Below, piece by piece: positions 29,695-39,376 of a DNA stretch of 58,613 nt. Source of the DNA: Chara braunii (lineage: Eukaryota > Streptophyta > Charophyceae > Charales > Characeae). Position numbers and translations under genes: made by a program. Below the pieces are notes generated by a model that did no database searches, was not told the DNA's origin, and saw only the letters and a list, made by a program, of their open reading frames with translations. Within the stretch, counting starts at the first letter, position 1; every line of letters starts with the position of its first letter. The stretch spans positions 2,131,198-2,189,810 of the forward strand of contig BFEA01000212.1 in the NCBI GenBank assembly GCA_003427395.1. The letters run 5' to 3'.

Positions 29695-30242
29695 CGCTTC
29701 CTGTCTCGATCTTCGTCTCAGTAGTGTAACTGCTCGTGTCAGTTTCAGCCTCAGTAGCGCTATTGTCGATCGACCGACCGTCCTTAATTCTCCGCACAAA
29801 ATCTATTATTGCCTCCTATCCATTCCTTCGGACTGCCGTCAAGCTTGGATGAGGTTTCGACATTCCTACGAAAGGTACAACCTCCGTACTCCAGACGTGG
29901 GTCTCACCGTTCCTCTCCAATTTTTTTTTTCCTTCCAGAACGATGTTAACAGCCCGCTCCCAGCAGCTCCCATACCATCGTTTTCTATATCTAACCTTTG
30001 GGACGTAGATTCGAGTATCATACTCACTGAGGTCAAGGAAGTTACATGTTATCACGTAGAGACTATCATGCTCGAGATCAAGTTCCTTCAGAGCTTCATA
30101 TCTTGCAATCACATAAGGAAATGTCGCCTCCTTGTAGGATAGAGTTTAAGGAATCTAGAAGCCGTCCGTTCTCCTCGTCACTTAACCTGCCCGCTCCCCT
30201 ACTCCGGGGAAACCAAGCTCGGAAGGGAGGGATTCCACTCAT
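29675..30242 (-). pseudogene. Giant element extra ORF5 (frameshift and one stop)
   Basis: ATG 30242 (MSGIPPFRAWFPRSRGAG) lies 34 nt after the ORF4 stop. A frameshift near 30,140 leads to the frame YKEATFPYVIARYEALKELD and then YVITCNFLDLSEYDTRIYVP. A TAG at 29816 interrupts, after which the same frame continues EAIIDFVRRIKDGRS into a serine/threonine/glutamate-rich acidic tail ending at 29675. I do not recognise the family. The tail looks like a disordered C-terminus. Confidence 0.5.
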
Positions 30243-30276
30243 CGGTTCTAATTCTTCACGGCCCTCAACACTCCTA

Positions 30277-30576
30277 TCAACCTTCCTCTGTCGTCTTTGA
30301 TCTCATGTTCACCTTTACCCCGAACATGCCTGTGTCGAAATATAGCTCGCCCTCTCGCTCATTCAAACAAGCAGCTCCTCTCCTTATGTCGATTCCCCCG
30401 GTTTCTGAACACCTTACCCTCTTACAGATCGAGGTCCCTAACGTACATAGATCTTCCCTAGACCATGCCCTCAAGAGTCGATACAGATCCTCGGATACCC
30501 TCCTCTCGAGCTCCCGTTTTCGCCCTTGCCAGATTATGTTTCCTTCTCCAGGTCTACGACCTTCCCCTTTTGCCAT
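30277..30576 (-). CDS. Giant element extra ORF4 (99 aa)
   Basis: ATG 30576 (MAKGEGRRPGEGNIIWQG) overlaps the preceding frame's stop by 23 nt. The product is small and basic in its first half (RKRELERRVSEDLYRLLRAW), with a cysteine-containing middle (LCTLGTSICKRVRC). No domain is recognised. It is uninterrupted, which among decayed neighbours hints at either a short target for mutation or real selection. Confidence 0.45.
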   Translation of the reverse strand: MAKGEGRRPGEGNIIWQGRKRELERRVSEDLYRLLRAWSREDLCTLGTSICKRVRCSETGGIDIRRGAACLNEREGELYFDTGMFGVKVNMRSKTTEEG

Positions 30577-30894
30577 CGGTGGACCAGTAACGCAAGACGA
30601 AGTCGACCATCACCTCTTGCCTCCCATCCCTCAACGCTTCATAAGGGACCGGAGGTTTCGACAGACCCCCAAAGATCTTTATCCCGGTACTCCAGAGGAC
30701 ATGCTCTTCAACCGAGAGACAAACTTAACCACCAGGACATAGACTTTCTTTTTCAGTTCTACGTCCACTATGGCGGTGTAATACTCGATCCCATATGGAA
30801 AGGGCCCCCCTAGGGTCAAAGGAGTCCAGTCTCGTAGCAAGTCTTCTATAGTCGGGTCGTTGGATGATGGCAGCCCCCAGTTTACCCCTTCTTC
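30554..30894 (-). pseudogene. Giant element extra ORF3 (frameshifted, start lost)
   Basis: After an in-frame TAG just upstream (30897-30895) the frame reads EEGVNWGLPSSNDPTIEDLL, then GGPFPYGIEYYTAIVDVELK and VYVLVVKFVSRL to a TAA at 30679. A shifted frame continues without loss of sense as GIKIFGGLSKPPVPYEALRD and VMVDFVLRYWSTDGK to TAG at 30554. No in-frame ATG is present at the 5' end, so the start codon has been lost or lies in a mutated stretch. Family unknown. Confidence 0.5.
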
Positions 30895-30919
30895 CTAGCT
30901 AACTCTGTCCGTTAAGAGC

Positions 30920-32041
30920 TCAGTCGTGTCTTGAGTTCATTCGGACGCCCAGCCTTGGCCACCGTCCCTCGGCATGATCCTCTATTTCACCGACACTCCT
31001 AAAATATCCCACTCTTTCCTCGGGGAAGTCACGTAAGTCCTCCCATAATTCGGGTTCGTCCCTTGCCGCTTCCCACTCGGCTTCGTATTCCTCGTCCTGC
31101 TCTCCCTCGTCTCCGAGATCTCCTAATCTCCTATAATGCGAGCGCAATTCAAAGAACCCGATGAGCGCCCTCTCCCTAACCGACGGGTCGCAATCCCCGG
31201 TCCCGTATAACTCCGCTATTCCTGCCAGATGGTTCAGCGGTTCCCGCAGGGCTCTATCAAACGTGGACCAAAACTCGATCGGTTGCTCCTGCGTCGGTGC
31301 CTCCCACAAGTCCCTGGGCGAGGCTGCCCTAATCAACTCCACCAGCTCCAAGGCCGCCTCACCAAACCTATGCCCGTCCTTCCACAAAGCGTAGTACGTG
31401 TGATGCTCGTCGTTATTTCTTAAGAGACCTTGGATCTCCAGAAAGGCCCAATGGATCCAAATTAGACGGTCAAGGCCCCCTAAGAACCCTTCCAAGACAA
31501 AAATCGGAACGGGTAACCTCAAAGCCTCTTTCGGCTGCAGCAATAACCCTTCTCTCGCTAGACGGAGAGAGACCACTATAGACCGAAAGTCCCTATCGCA
31601 ACAACGCTCCTTTACCCGGAGCTTCTTCACCTCCTCGCGTAATATGCCCCGGGCCGCTACTTCGTCTGGCCAAGTATATGAGTAGAGGCTCGGTACCACC
31701 CCCAGATCCGGAACACAATGGCTTCGCTCAACTGCCCGGAATACTATGTCAGCTAAGACAGAGGTTCGATAGGAAAGAAAATCCTTCACTACAAGTTCCA
31801 GTGAATCCTCTATCGACCTCCCTCTCCTATCTTGCTCAAATCCTACCGAGGGCGCAACCAACAACCAACCCCCCGGCCTCAACATGACAGACCTCCAATT
31901 CCTATCTATCTTCTTCTCGCCGCTCCGCCTGACCGTTCGTCCTGATAGGGTAAATTCTAGCCAATCTTCTCCAATAAACTCGGGTTCCCTATATTCAAAT
32001 TGGTAGAGTTCAACGGGGTACTCTTCCTCGAACTGAGGCAT
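30920..32041 (-). CDS. Giant element extra ORF2 (373 aa, unknown)
   Basis: This is the longest ORF of the upstream chain and is fully open. It starts at ATG 32041 (MPQFEEEYPVELYQFEYREP), 8 nt after the stop of ORF1. Its central part is rich in leucine, arginine and tryptophan (FVLEGFLGGLDRLIWIHWAF) and probably helical. The C-terminal part has an acidic stretch (DLGDEGEQDEEYEAEWEAAR) and ends basic. No membrane segments, zinc motifs or catalytic signatures are seen. I recognise no family. That a 373-codon frame is open while gag-pol around it is broken is notable. Confidence 0.65.
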   Translation of the reverse strand: MPQFEEEYPVELYQFEYREPEFIGEDWLEFTLSGRTVRRSGEKKIDRNWRSVMLRPGGWLLVAPSVGFEQDRRGRSIEDSLELVVKDFLSYRTSVLADIVFRAVERSHCVPDLGVVPSLYSYTWPDEVAARGILREEVKKLRVKERCCDRDFRSIVVSLRLAREGLLLQPKEALRLPVPIFVLEGFLGGLDRLIWIHWAFLEIQGLLRNNDEHHTYYALWKDGHRFGEAALELVELIRAASPRDLWEAPTQEQPIEFWSTFDRALREPLNHLAGIAELYGTGDCDPSVRERALIGFFELRSHYRRLGDLGDEGEQDEEYEAEWEAARDEPELWEDLRDFPEERVGYFRSVGEIEDHAEGRWPRLGVRMNSRHD

Positions 32042-32049
32042 CTAGATGT

Positions 32050-32748
32050 TTACGGATTCCCGTCCATAATCCTCGCTCTATCTCCCTCCCCCAAGATAGT
32101 AGCCTGCCTCAGTTCCTCTCTAATACGAAAGACAATCCGTCGTAGCTCTCTACGAGAGGGCACCCCCCTGTCTAGACAGTAAGTAAGTAACCACGCAAGT
32201 TCTGCAACAGTCGTCCTGAACTGAGTTGCCTTTTGGATCACGCCTACTAACCTCTCGTGCCAACTCTCATTACCAAAGATAACTCCTGTTATGAATCTAG
32301 GCACGACAGCAGCTCTCACAGATGAGGACCTAGGGAGCTCCCAGTCATAGGCGTACCTAACCGTGTATTTGGCTATAACGTCAGCTCCCGCCCCATTTGA
32401 AAATTCACGAAATATTCGTGCTCCGAACCTGCGACCTAGAGATGCCAGACATAGAAAGGTACGACAATGCCTAGCGGTGTCGATCACCAGAAACTTCCAC
32501 TCTCCCTCTGATAGGTACAACCTAACATTCACGTCCGCTCGAAGTGGTTCACTTTCCCTATCCCTTCTAACACAAGGCCTAGGCTCACACTCGACTCTCG
32601 CCCATATAAATATCCCGTCTCGCACTATCAGCACTTGTTCCACGACCAGTCGATACTTGCTCGACCCCTCTAATGGTAAACTGATTACGTCGTTCTGCCC
32701 TCTCACCTCTGCGAGATGCACTTGGTTCCCTGACTCAATATATACCAT
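32050..32748 (-). CDS. Giant element extra ORF1 (232 aa, unknown)
   Basis: This is the first ORF after the leader, starting at ATG 32748 (MVYIESGNQVHLAEVRGQND). The N-terminal half looks beta-rich (SLPLEGSSKYRLVVEQVLIV, FIWARVECEPRP, LYLSEGEWKFLVID). The C-terminal half is helical and arginine-rich (LAWLLTYCLDRGVPSRRELR). No known domain is recognised. It is intact and lies about 830 nt downstream of the primer-binding site, so it occupies the place of the single extra ORF1 known from Ogre elements; homology to that protein was not assessed. Confidence 0.65.
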   Translation of the reverse strand: MVYIESGNQVHLAEVRGQNDVISLPLEGSSKYRLVVEQVLIVRDGIFIWARVECEPRPCVRRDRESEPLRADVNVRLYLSEGEWKFLVIDTARHCRTFLCLASLGRRFGARIFREFSNGAGADVIAKYTVRYAYDWELPRSSSVRAAVVPRFITGVIFGNESWHERLVGVIQKATQFRTTVAELAWLLTYCLDRGVPSRRELRRIVFRIREELRQATILGEGDRARIMDGNP

Positions 32749-33575
32749 ACCTAATCAACACACAACAGACTCTCTCATCGTATCTTTCCCAGTGCCTACT
32801 CTCCAACTGTTGAGCTCACAGACCCCCACGACAAGCCTCCACTGATCACCCTTGTATCCTCTCAAGATGTCAACAGGCCTAGGGAAGAACCGCCCTCTGG
32901 TGTATCTCTCCCTACCCTCATGTTAAGGTTGGATCAATGTGCCATCATCGCTGGCCTACCTCCCACGCCGCGACCTGGACACGAGTTGTTCAACTCATGT
33001 GCCCTAGGGTGGACCGAAGTCACACGCGAACGAGGGGGTGGTGTCTCACTCGTGCATCCTCACTCTCCTATCCATGCCCCTACTCGGCCCACCTCAGGCA
33101 TGGTCTCTCTCCCGACTCGTGCTGTGGATCAGGCCCCCCCAGCTATCCATCGTGATCATCTAGAGTATCTGGTCCCGCCCAACTCCTTGCAGATCCGGGG
33201 CGCTTCTCCCCTCCCCTTCAATCCCTTCAGGTCATCCCCTGCTCACAATTTTCTCTCTTAGAGACCAATCAGGGCAGACTGACCAAAGGGTAGGGTAAGA
33301 TCAGAAATATCTCTCTCAATCACAAGGAGAAAGCAAAAAGGAAATACATGAAATCACGAGAATGCAAAAATAAATGAAATCATGAAACTGGGGAAATCCA
33401 AATCTCACCGGGGAACGTCGATCACAGATCGGTCGTCTGTCGCCCGCTCACTCGCGCTCACACCGCACCTGCATGTACCAAGAAACGTTTGGTATGAGTG
33501 TCAAGTGAAACAGAACTCCTGCTCCACCTCCTCGCCTCTGCAGTTACAGGCGGACCGAAGTCCCGAGAGGCAGCC
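32749..33575 (-). other. Untranslated leader of the giant element
   Basis: About 830 nt lie between the primer-binding site and ORF1, without a convincing ORF on the element strand. The expected packaging and dimerisation signals would be here but cannot be identified by eye. Confidence 0.55.
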
Positions 33576-33594
33576 TTCCCTGGCAACGGCGCCA
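33576..33594 (-). other. Primer-binding site of the giant element
   Basis: Read on the minus strand, TGGCGCCGTTGCCAGGGAA starts one base after the CGACA end of the LTR. TGGCGCCGTTGCCGGGGA-type sites are typical of Tat/Ogre-lineage plant Ty3/gypsy elements and pair with the 3' end of a host tRNA, which primes minus-strand synthesis. This fixes the element's orientation and the LTR boundary. Confidence 0.8.
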
Positions 33595-34152
33595 CTGTCG
33601 ACCGTCAAAAGTGTTCTGTCGGCACGCCGACCAAACCCTATGTCTAGCGCCGCGTCTGTCACCCACGGGAGGGCTGGTCGGGGCTCCTGTAACCTGCACA
33701 GTTCACGGTAGTCGTCAAGCGTACAAAAGCCGACTTAGACTGACCCTCTCCACATGCACACAAGTCTCACAAGGCAGTGTCGGAGACAAATAAAAAGAGC
33801 ATTCTCATTCAATCCAAAACGATGGGGTTTTCTGCACTTTTCCTAGCCTCAGGTGTGAATTCCTCGTCTAGGAGGGGAAAATCAGTTTGGGTAGCTACGA
33901 ATCTCCTCTGCACTCTGAGCGTGATCCTTCTCCTAATCGGATGTCGGCGGTATCGGGCTCGACGGTCCCAGGGAACCGTGCTAGAGCTCTCCATGTTAGA
34001 GGTTGCGTCCCGTGCCCATTGGGGCCAAAGTTCAAGATCAACCGTGACCATGCCTTCACGTGATAAAGTCGATTTCTGCCTCACGCAAAGGTCCCAGATA
34101 TGCTAGGCTTGGTGGACCGTCTCAGCGTGTGCCCTTTCGGAGGGCCTTGTTC

Positions 34153-34268
34153 GGAATGTCCCCTTTCGAAAAGCCCAGTTCGGAATGTACCCTTTCGAAA
34201 GGCTCGATTCGGAATGTACCCTTTCGAAAGGCCCGCTTCGAAATGTACCCTTTCAAAAGGCCCGGTTC
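34153..34268. repeat. 29-bp minisatellite in the LTR
   Basis: Four units of GAATGTACCCTTTCGAAAGG plus 9 bp in tandem, each 29 bp. This array is missing from the truncated LTR at 47-49.5 kb. Confidence 0.85.
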
Positions 34269-34300
34269 GCACTGTCGCGACGGTCCTCCAAAAGGTTCCT

Positions 34301-34740
34301 AAAGGCCCGCTTCGCAGTGTCCTGACTCTGCCCCAAAAAGGGCCTTTTCACCGATGTCCAAACTGTGCCTCCGAAAGGCCCGTTTCACAGTGTCCTGACC
34401 GTGCCCCAAAAAGGCCCCTTTCACAGATGCCCAGACTGTGCCTCCGAGAGGCCCGCTTCGCAGTGTCCTGACCGTGCCCCAAAAAGGTCCCTTTCACCGA
34501 TGTCCAAACTGTGCCCCCGAGAGGCCCGCTTCGCAGTGTCTTGACCGTGCCCCAAAAAGGGTCTTTTCACCGATGTCCAAACTGTGTCCCCGAGAGGCCC
34601 ACTTCGCAGTGTCCTAACCGTGCCCCAAAAAGGGCCTTTTCACCGATGTCCAAACTGTGCCCCTGAGAGGTCTGCTTCGCAGTGTCCTAACTGTGCCCCA
34701 AAAAGGGTCTGTTTTGCTGTAGTGCCGACCGCACCCAAAA
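34301..34740. repeat. 73-bp minisatellite in the LTR
   Basis: AGGCCCGCTTCGCAGTGTCC-type starts recur at 34301, 34374, 34447, 34520, 34593 and about 34665. Each unit contains CCCCAAAAAGG and TTTCACCGATGTCCAAACTG. About three units of the same repeat are present in the plus-strand LTR (49,330-49,527). Confidence 0.9.
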
Positions 34741-35209
34741 GGGCATGTTTGGAGATCCCCTGGTCAGAAGGCTCAATTCCCCGACTCGGCTGGTCTTGAT
34801 GAGCCCGCTCCGTATCCGATCTCAACTCGTCCGTCCAAACAACCCAGTCATCGCGGCGCCCTGGTAACGTGTACTGGACAGATGTGCCCCCGCTGTGTTC
34901 TTTCGACGTGACCCAGGGCGCGACCTTGGCATACCCTTAGTGCGCGCCCGCTCCCTCCCTTGATGTAGCCTTGCGCATCCTTGATGTGCCCCGTGCACAC
35001 CCTTGACGTGTGCACCCTTGATTAGCGCCCATGGCTCTTCTGCTCGTTTTGGTGCCCGCTCTCTCTTGCGCGCTGGAGTGCGCATGTGCGCGTAGCGATC
35101 CCCCTCTCCGCAATCGCTCGCGTGCGGATGCGCGCTAGTACGCGCGACTGCCCTTGCGTCCCGATCCTCCTCGTGCAGGTGTGCGCGCTGACACCTCGAA
35201 GTCCTCGTT

Positions 35210-35650
35210 CCCCGTACGCGGGTACACGCTAGTGCGCGCGATCAGTCCAATGCCCGGTTCACTTGCGCACAGGTGCGCGCTAGTGCACGCGATCACTCCG
35301 AAGCTCGGATCGCTTGCGCGCCGGCGTGCGCTGGTGCGCGCGATCACCCCGATGCCTGGATCGCATGCGCGCAGGTGCGTGCCAGTGCGCTCAGACACCC
35401 CAACGCTCGCGTTCCATGTGCGCAGGTGTGCGCCAGTGCGCGCGTTCACTCCAATGCCCGGATCGTTTGCGCGCACTTATGCGCTAGTCCGCGCGGCCCC
35501 CTCCGACCCCGGATCGCCCCGCGCAGGTGCGCGCCAGTGCGCGAGGACATCCCGACGCTCTCGTTCCCCGTGCGCAGGTGCGCCCAAGTGCGCGTGATCA
35601 CTCCCATGCCCGGATCGTTTGCGTCGGGGTTGTGCGCGCACTTGCGCGCC
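35210..35650. repeat. 60-bp CpG-rich minisatellite in the LTR
   Basis: About seven imperfect units built on GCGCGCGATCAC...CGGATCG...TGCGCGCAGGTGCG. The same array in reverse orientation occupies about 48,400-48,930. Long frames across it on both strands are by-products of the GC-rich repeat. Confidence 0.85.
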
Positions 35651-35852
35651 TGTGCTTCCTTCCTGTTCGCTCCCGAAATCGTCTCGTGCGCGATGGTGTG
35701 CGCGCGTGCGGGCGCCGGTGCACCTCCGTCCGTTCGTCGATGCCTGGTGCGCGTGTGTGTGCCCTGATGCCATCGCGCGGGTGCCCCCATCCCGTCTTAC
35801 CCCACGCGCGCGCGCCTCTGATCGCCCCCTGTTCTCCCTTTCTCCCCGGCGT

Positions 35853-36076
35853 GTTTCAACTCACTCTTCCTCCCGTGCGTGTCTCAGCGCGCTCTTCCTC
35901 CCGTGCGTGTACCAGCGCGCTCTTCCTCCCCTGCGTGTACCAGCGCGCTCTTCCTCCCGTGTGTGTCCCAGTGCGCTCTTCCTCCCGTGCGTGTACCAGC
36001 GCGCTCTTCCTCTCGTGCGTGTACCAGCGCGCTCTTCCTCCCGTGCGTTTACCAGCGCACTCTTCCTCCTGTGCGC
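35853..36076. repeat. 28-bp minisatellite in the LTR
   Basis: Eight consecutive 28-bp units of the type GTACCAGCGCGCTCTTCCTC followed by CCGTGCGT. The matching array in the other LTR is at about 48,005-48,205. Confidence 0.9.
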
Positions 36077-36930
36077 CCTCTGTCAGTGCATCCGAGAAAT
36101 GTCCCCGACCCGGGCCTGGTTCGACTTTTATACTTTGCCGCGCCCTTTTCCGAAGTGTGCCCCAGCTCTCGTGTGCTCCAGGGCTGCCAACAAGTTGCAG
36201 CGCCCTGGTACCGTGCCTGTGCCCGAGCCTGTTTGGGCCCTCTAAGAGTTTTCGGCGAGGAGGGCCCTTTTTTCAGAAACCGGGCCTTTTGCAGCGCCCT
36301 GGTACAGCTTCTCTCCCCGAACCTGTCCTGGGCCTATTTTGCCCTAGATGGTCCCCACTCACAGGTGGTACCGGACCTTCGGGAAAAATCCAGCGGGGCC
36401 CCCGAAATTCTAGGCCATAAGGCCTATTTCCAAGCCTTAGGCAGGGACCCTCTTTTCCTTGGCGCCAAGGCCTGCTAAAAAGGCCGGTCTCCATCGTCCC
36501 CGATGCAAGGTGTTCCTGGGATTTGGTCACTCGTGGTAACTTCGGAGGCTGCCATTGCCCGAGATGAGGGAAGCTTTGCGTCAAGGGTCCGACGCCCTTT
36601 TTCCTGCCGGCCTTTCGCCGACCCTCGGCGCAATTCAGGTCCTTCACAGTAGTGCCGTTCGTTCTGAGGTTTTGCCAATCCTCCTGTTGAGATAGTCTTT
36701 CCATCCCCGTCCGCGGCTTATACCCATATTTGCCCAGACAAGGATGTCCGCCCTTATGTCCATGGTTCCATTGTTTCCAGATGTCGCGACCGGTACTCGT
36801 GGTGCTGTTCTGTCGGCGTAACTTCCGGATCCTGGTAACGGTCCCTGCTGGTAAAGTAAGTGAGTCGGCCCCTCGCCAAGAGTCCTTATCGAGGAAGTAA
36901 AGGGCGACATAAGAGTGGAGCCGCCCGACA

Positions 36931-39310
36931 AAGTACCCCTACCCCTTTCCCTTTCCCACGATCTCTCCTTCTCATGTCTCCCTCTTCATAGCTCATATGT
37001 TCGATTCGGTGCTGGTCCATACGCATTCGCATGTCGACAGTTTAGCACCAGAGCTCATCTTTCGACCCGGCCTGCTCTACTCGTTCGAGCCCTCCTTCCA
37101 ACAGGCAAGTCTTTATTCTCACAGCAGCGCTCACGCTACCTCCAGCGATCCAATGAGCAAAATCGGAATGGATCTTCCGTTGGGTCATGGAGAAATACAG
37201 TGTTTCAGATAGTGCTATTCTTAATCTGCATTTTATTCACAGTCGGCTCCTCAGCGGGTTTGCACCTTTGACAACCTGGACCGTCTCCATCTGGTACGTA
37301 CGTTCGAGTTTTATTGCGTCCTTCCCCTTTTCCCTCTTTGCAATGCCATCTGGGATGGACCTTCCACTCGAGCCCAGGAACATACACTGACTTCCTGTCA
37401 CACGCTCAAAGAAACTAGCTCCTCTGAGCAAAATCGAGGTGAAAATTCCCCCTCCTCCTTCCAAATGCACATGTCGACCCGTTGGCCAGGTTCACTAGCT
37501 TCTCTACTGCATAGCCGGGCTGAGGGGCTACAAGCGGGGAGGGGCTGCCAACGGCCAACGATGAACAAATGCACCCGCACCAGGTAAGCCCCCAACCTCC
37601 GTGGCCGGCCCCACGTCACTTTGCTCGATGGGATGAGCAAAAATCGGACGAATGTTCAGCTAGAATATGAAAGTATACACTGCTTCCACCCAAACGTGCT
37701 GAAAGATGGAGGGAGGCTACTTCCCTCGATCGGATGAACAGCGCACCGGTCAGGTAAGTACCTCTCCAACCCGCTGCTCGCTTCACGCCACTTTCATCAA
37801 TCGGACAAGCAAAATCAGATAAATTCCTCGTAATAAGTCGGTCAGGTGCGTACCCCCTTCCCTCTCTGACCTCCCTTCCATCGCGCAGCCCATGACTTAC
37901 ATAGCGCCCATTCTGCTACCCTAAAGTCCGAACGAAAGCCGCCATCTCGCTCGCCTCCCCTCTCATCCTCAGTCGCACATGTTTACTCGCTCGATTTCAT
38001 GGAGAATCGAGTGAGTTGTCTCGTTTTCCTCCTCTTCACCATACCCATCACTTCGACAATACCGCGCACCCCATAATTTCACTAACCTCTAAACTACTAA
38101 CCCTCTGCCCAATATGACTACGGATTCGAGGTCGCCATGGCCCGAAACCCCCAATCCGAGCCCTCCCTTGCCCGATTTCGTTCGGAAACGGGCGAGGTAT
38201 AATTTTCCTACTTCCTTCTTCAGCGTTCCTGCCATAGCCCGATGCACGCCGTCTTCTTCCTACCTCACGCTACACTCCGCCATTTGCCAATCAGCCTTCA
38301 TCATTGGATTCGACTTCGTCAAAACCCCCTAGATCATCTCTTTCCCTGCCTGATTCCGTCAGGGAACGGGCGAGGTACAGGATTTTTGCCCACTGCCATA
38401 GTCGCCTCTTCAAAAACCTCCCATGCCCCGTATGCATCCGATGCAATTTCGCGTCCAGATTCATCCCCTTCGTTCTTTTGTTTCCCCGACCGTCACTCCT
38501 CCACTTGCCTTCGTAAGGCTAGCGTAGCTTCCGGTAGGTGCAGCAGCCTGGACTGATCTTCCCCTTCTCCCAACGCTCCTCTTGTCTCCGCAGCTGCCCC
38601 CCCCGGTTCTTCGGCGAGCGCTGCTTGTAGTGGTCGGCAAGTTGATCGGCAGCTCCAGCTATCCTGAGGGGAACTTCGGTGGAAATCAGCTACTAACCGG
38701 TTCAATCCGTTTCTCACCCCTGCACCTAGGTCTGACAGAGGCAGTTCCCTCATAAATAAGGGGCATGTCCTGCTGTAGAGCCTAACTCGACCCTAGTGGA
38801 CCGGCCTGGTGCGGCTCTCGATAACAGTAGCAGATATCCAAATGAAAACCTTGAAGACCGTCGTGGAGGAGGGCTCCAGGTGAAAGGCTGCACACAGTCC
38901 ACGCCTTCCGCCACTGCACCCTCTAACCAACTGTGCCCAGGGCATTGTTCAATGTCTTTCGAACCCCAACGGGCACGCTCACACTCAAACCTCTCACGGC
39001 AAGCGTCGGTTGGTCCGTGCGTATGAAGCGACCCTTGTCACCCTCGTACTTTGACCTTTGTGGTCCTCTTTTCAAAGTTAGGAGAAATCGAGGGATTTCC
39101 CCGACATTACGAGCACGCCGGAATCCGTAGGTCAACCAAGGGAGATGCGAGCTCAAAGTCCTCGACCGTCGTGACGCTCTTTAAACACGAGGGAAATAAC
39201 CACTAATATCGTTTCCGACGCCGCCGACGGCAAAAACGAGGGGGGATAGCCCAGTCGGACCCTCAACCCTTCGGTTCCGTCACGCTATTCTGATGTCCCG
39301 CGGTGTCGCC
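36931..39310. other. Non-coding region with diverged repeats
   Basis: It begins with a purine-rich (on the minus strand) tract next to the LTR start. Around 37,140-37,880 a (C/T)GAGCAAAATCGGA motif and a GTCAGGTAAGTACC motif recur about five and three times. Around 38,150-38,390 GGGCGAGGTA occurs twice in similar contexts. No coding frame with recognisable content was found on either strand. Confidence 0.5.
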
Positions 39311-39376
39311 GCTAGGTGTCGATCCCTGAATTTCTCTGATGAAAGTCCGACGCTTTAACCAAATGGAGCTAGGCCC
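39311..39376 (-). pseudogene. tRNA-like sequence (degenerate, possible SINE head)
   Basis: On the minus strand GGGCCTAGCTCC is followed by TTTGGTTAAAGCGTCGGAC, similar to a tRNA D-arm and A box, and by GGATCGACACC, a good B box (GGTTCGANNCC). The anticodon stem and the 3' acceptor half do not pair, so it cannot be a working tRNA. It may be the head of a tRNA-derived SINE or a chance match. Confidence 0.4.

Larger units (their letters stand above)
33596..36930 (-). repeat. 5' LTR of the giant element (3.3 kb), minus strand
   Basis: Read on the minus strand it starts TGTCGGGCGGCTCC at 36930 and ends GGTCGACA at 33596, giving a 5-bp inverted TGTCG/CGACA terminus, directly followed by the primer-binding site. 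The first 190 bp or so match the plus-strand LTR at 47139 with about a dozen mostly transition differences by eye. It contains four separate minisatellites and is strongly CpG-rich between 35.1 and 35.8 kb. A purine-rich tract lies just outside its start. Confidence 0.8.

Noticed and set aside
34153-36076. CRISPR-like regular repeats
   Set aside because: The repeats are head-to-tail minisatellites without unique spacers, in a eukaryotic LTR.
35527-36420. 297-codon frame and its relatives in the GC-rich LTR
   Set aside because: It lies in CpG-rich minisatellites of an LTR; the mirrored LTR gives similar frames in the other orientation. Composition is repeat-driven.
39311-39376. Functional tRNA gene
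   Set aside because: A- and B-box-like parts exist, but the anticodon and acceptor stems do not pair; listed only as tRNA-like.
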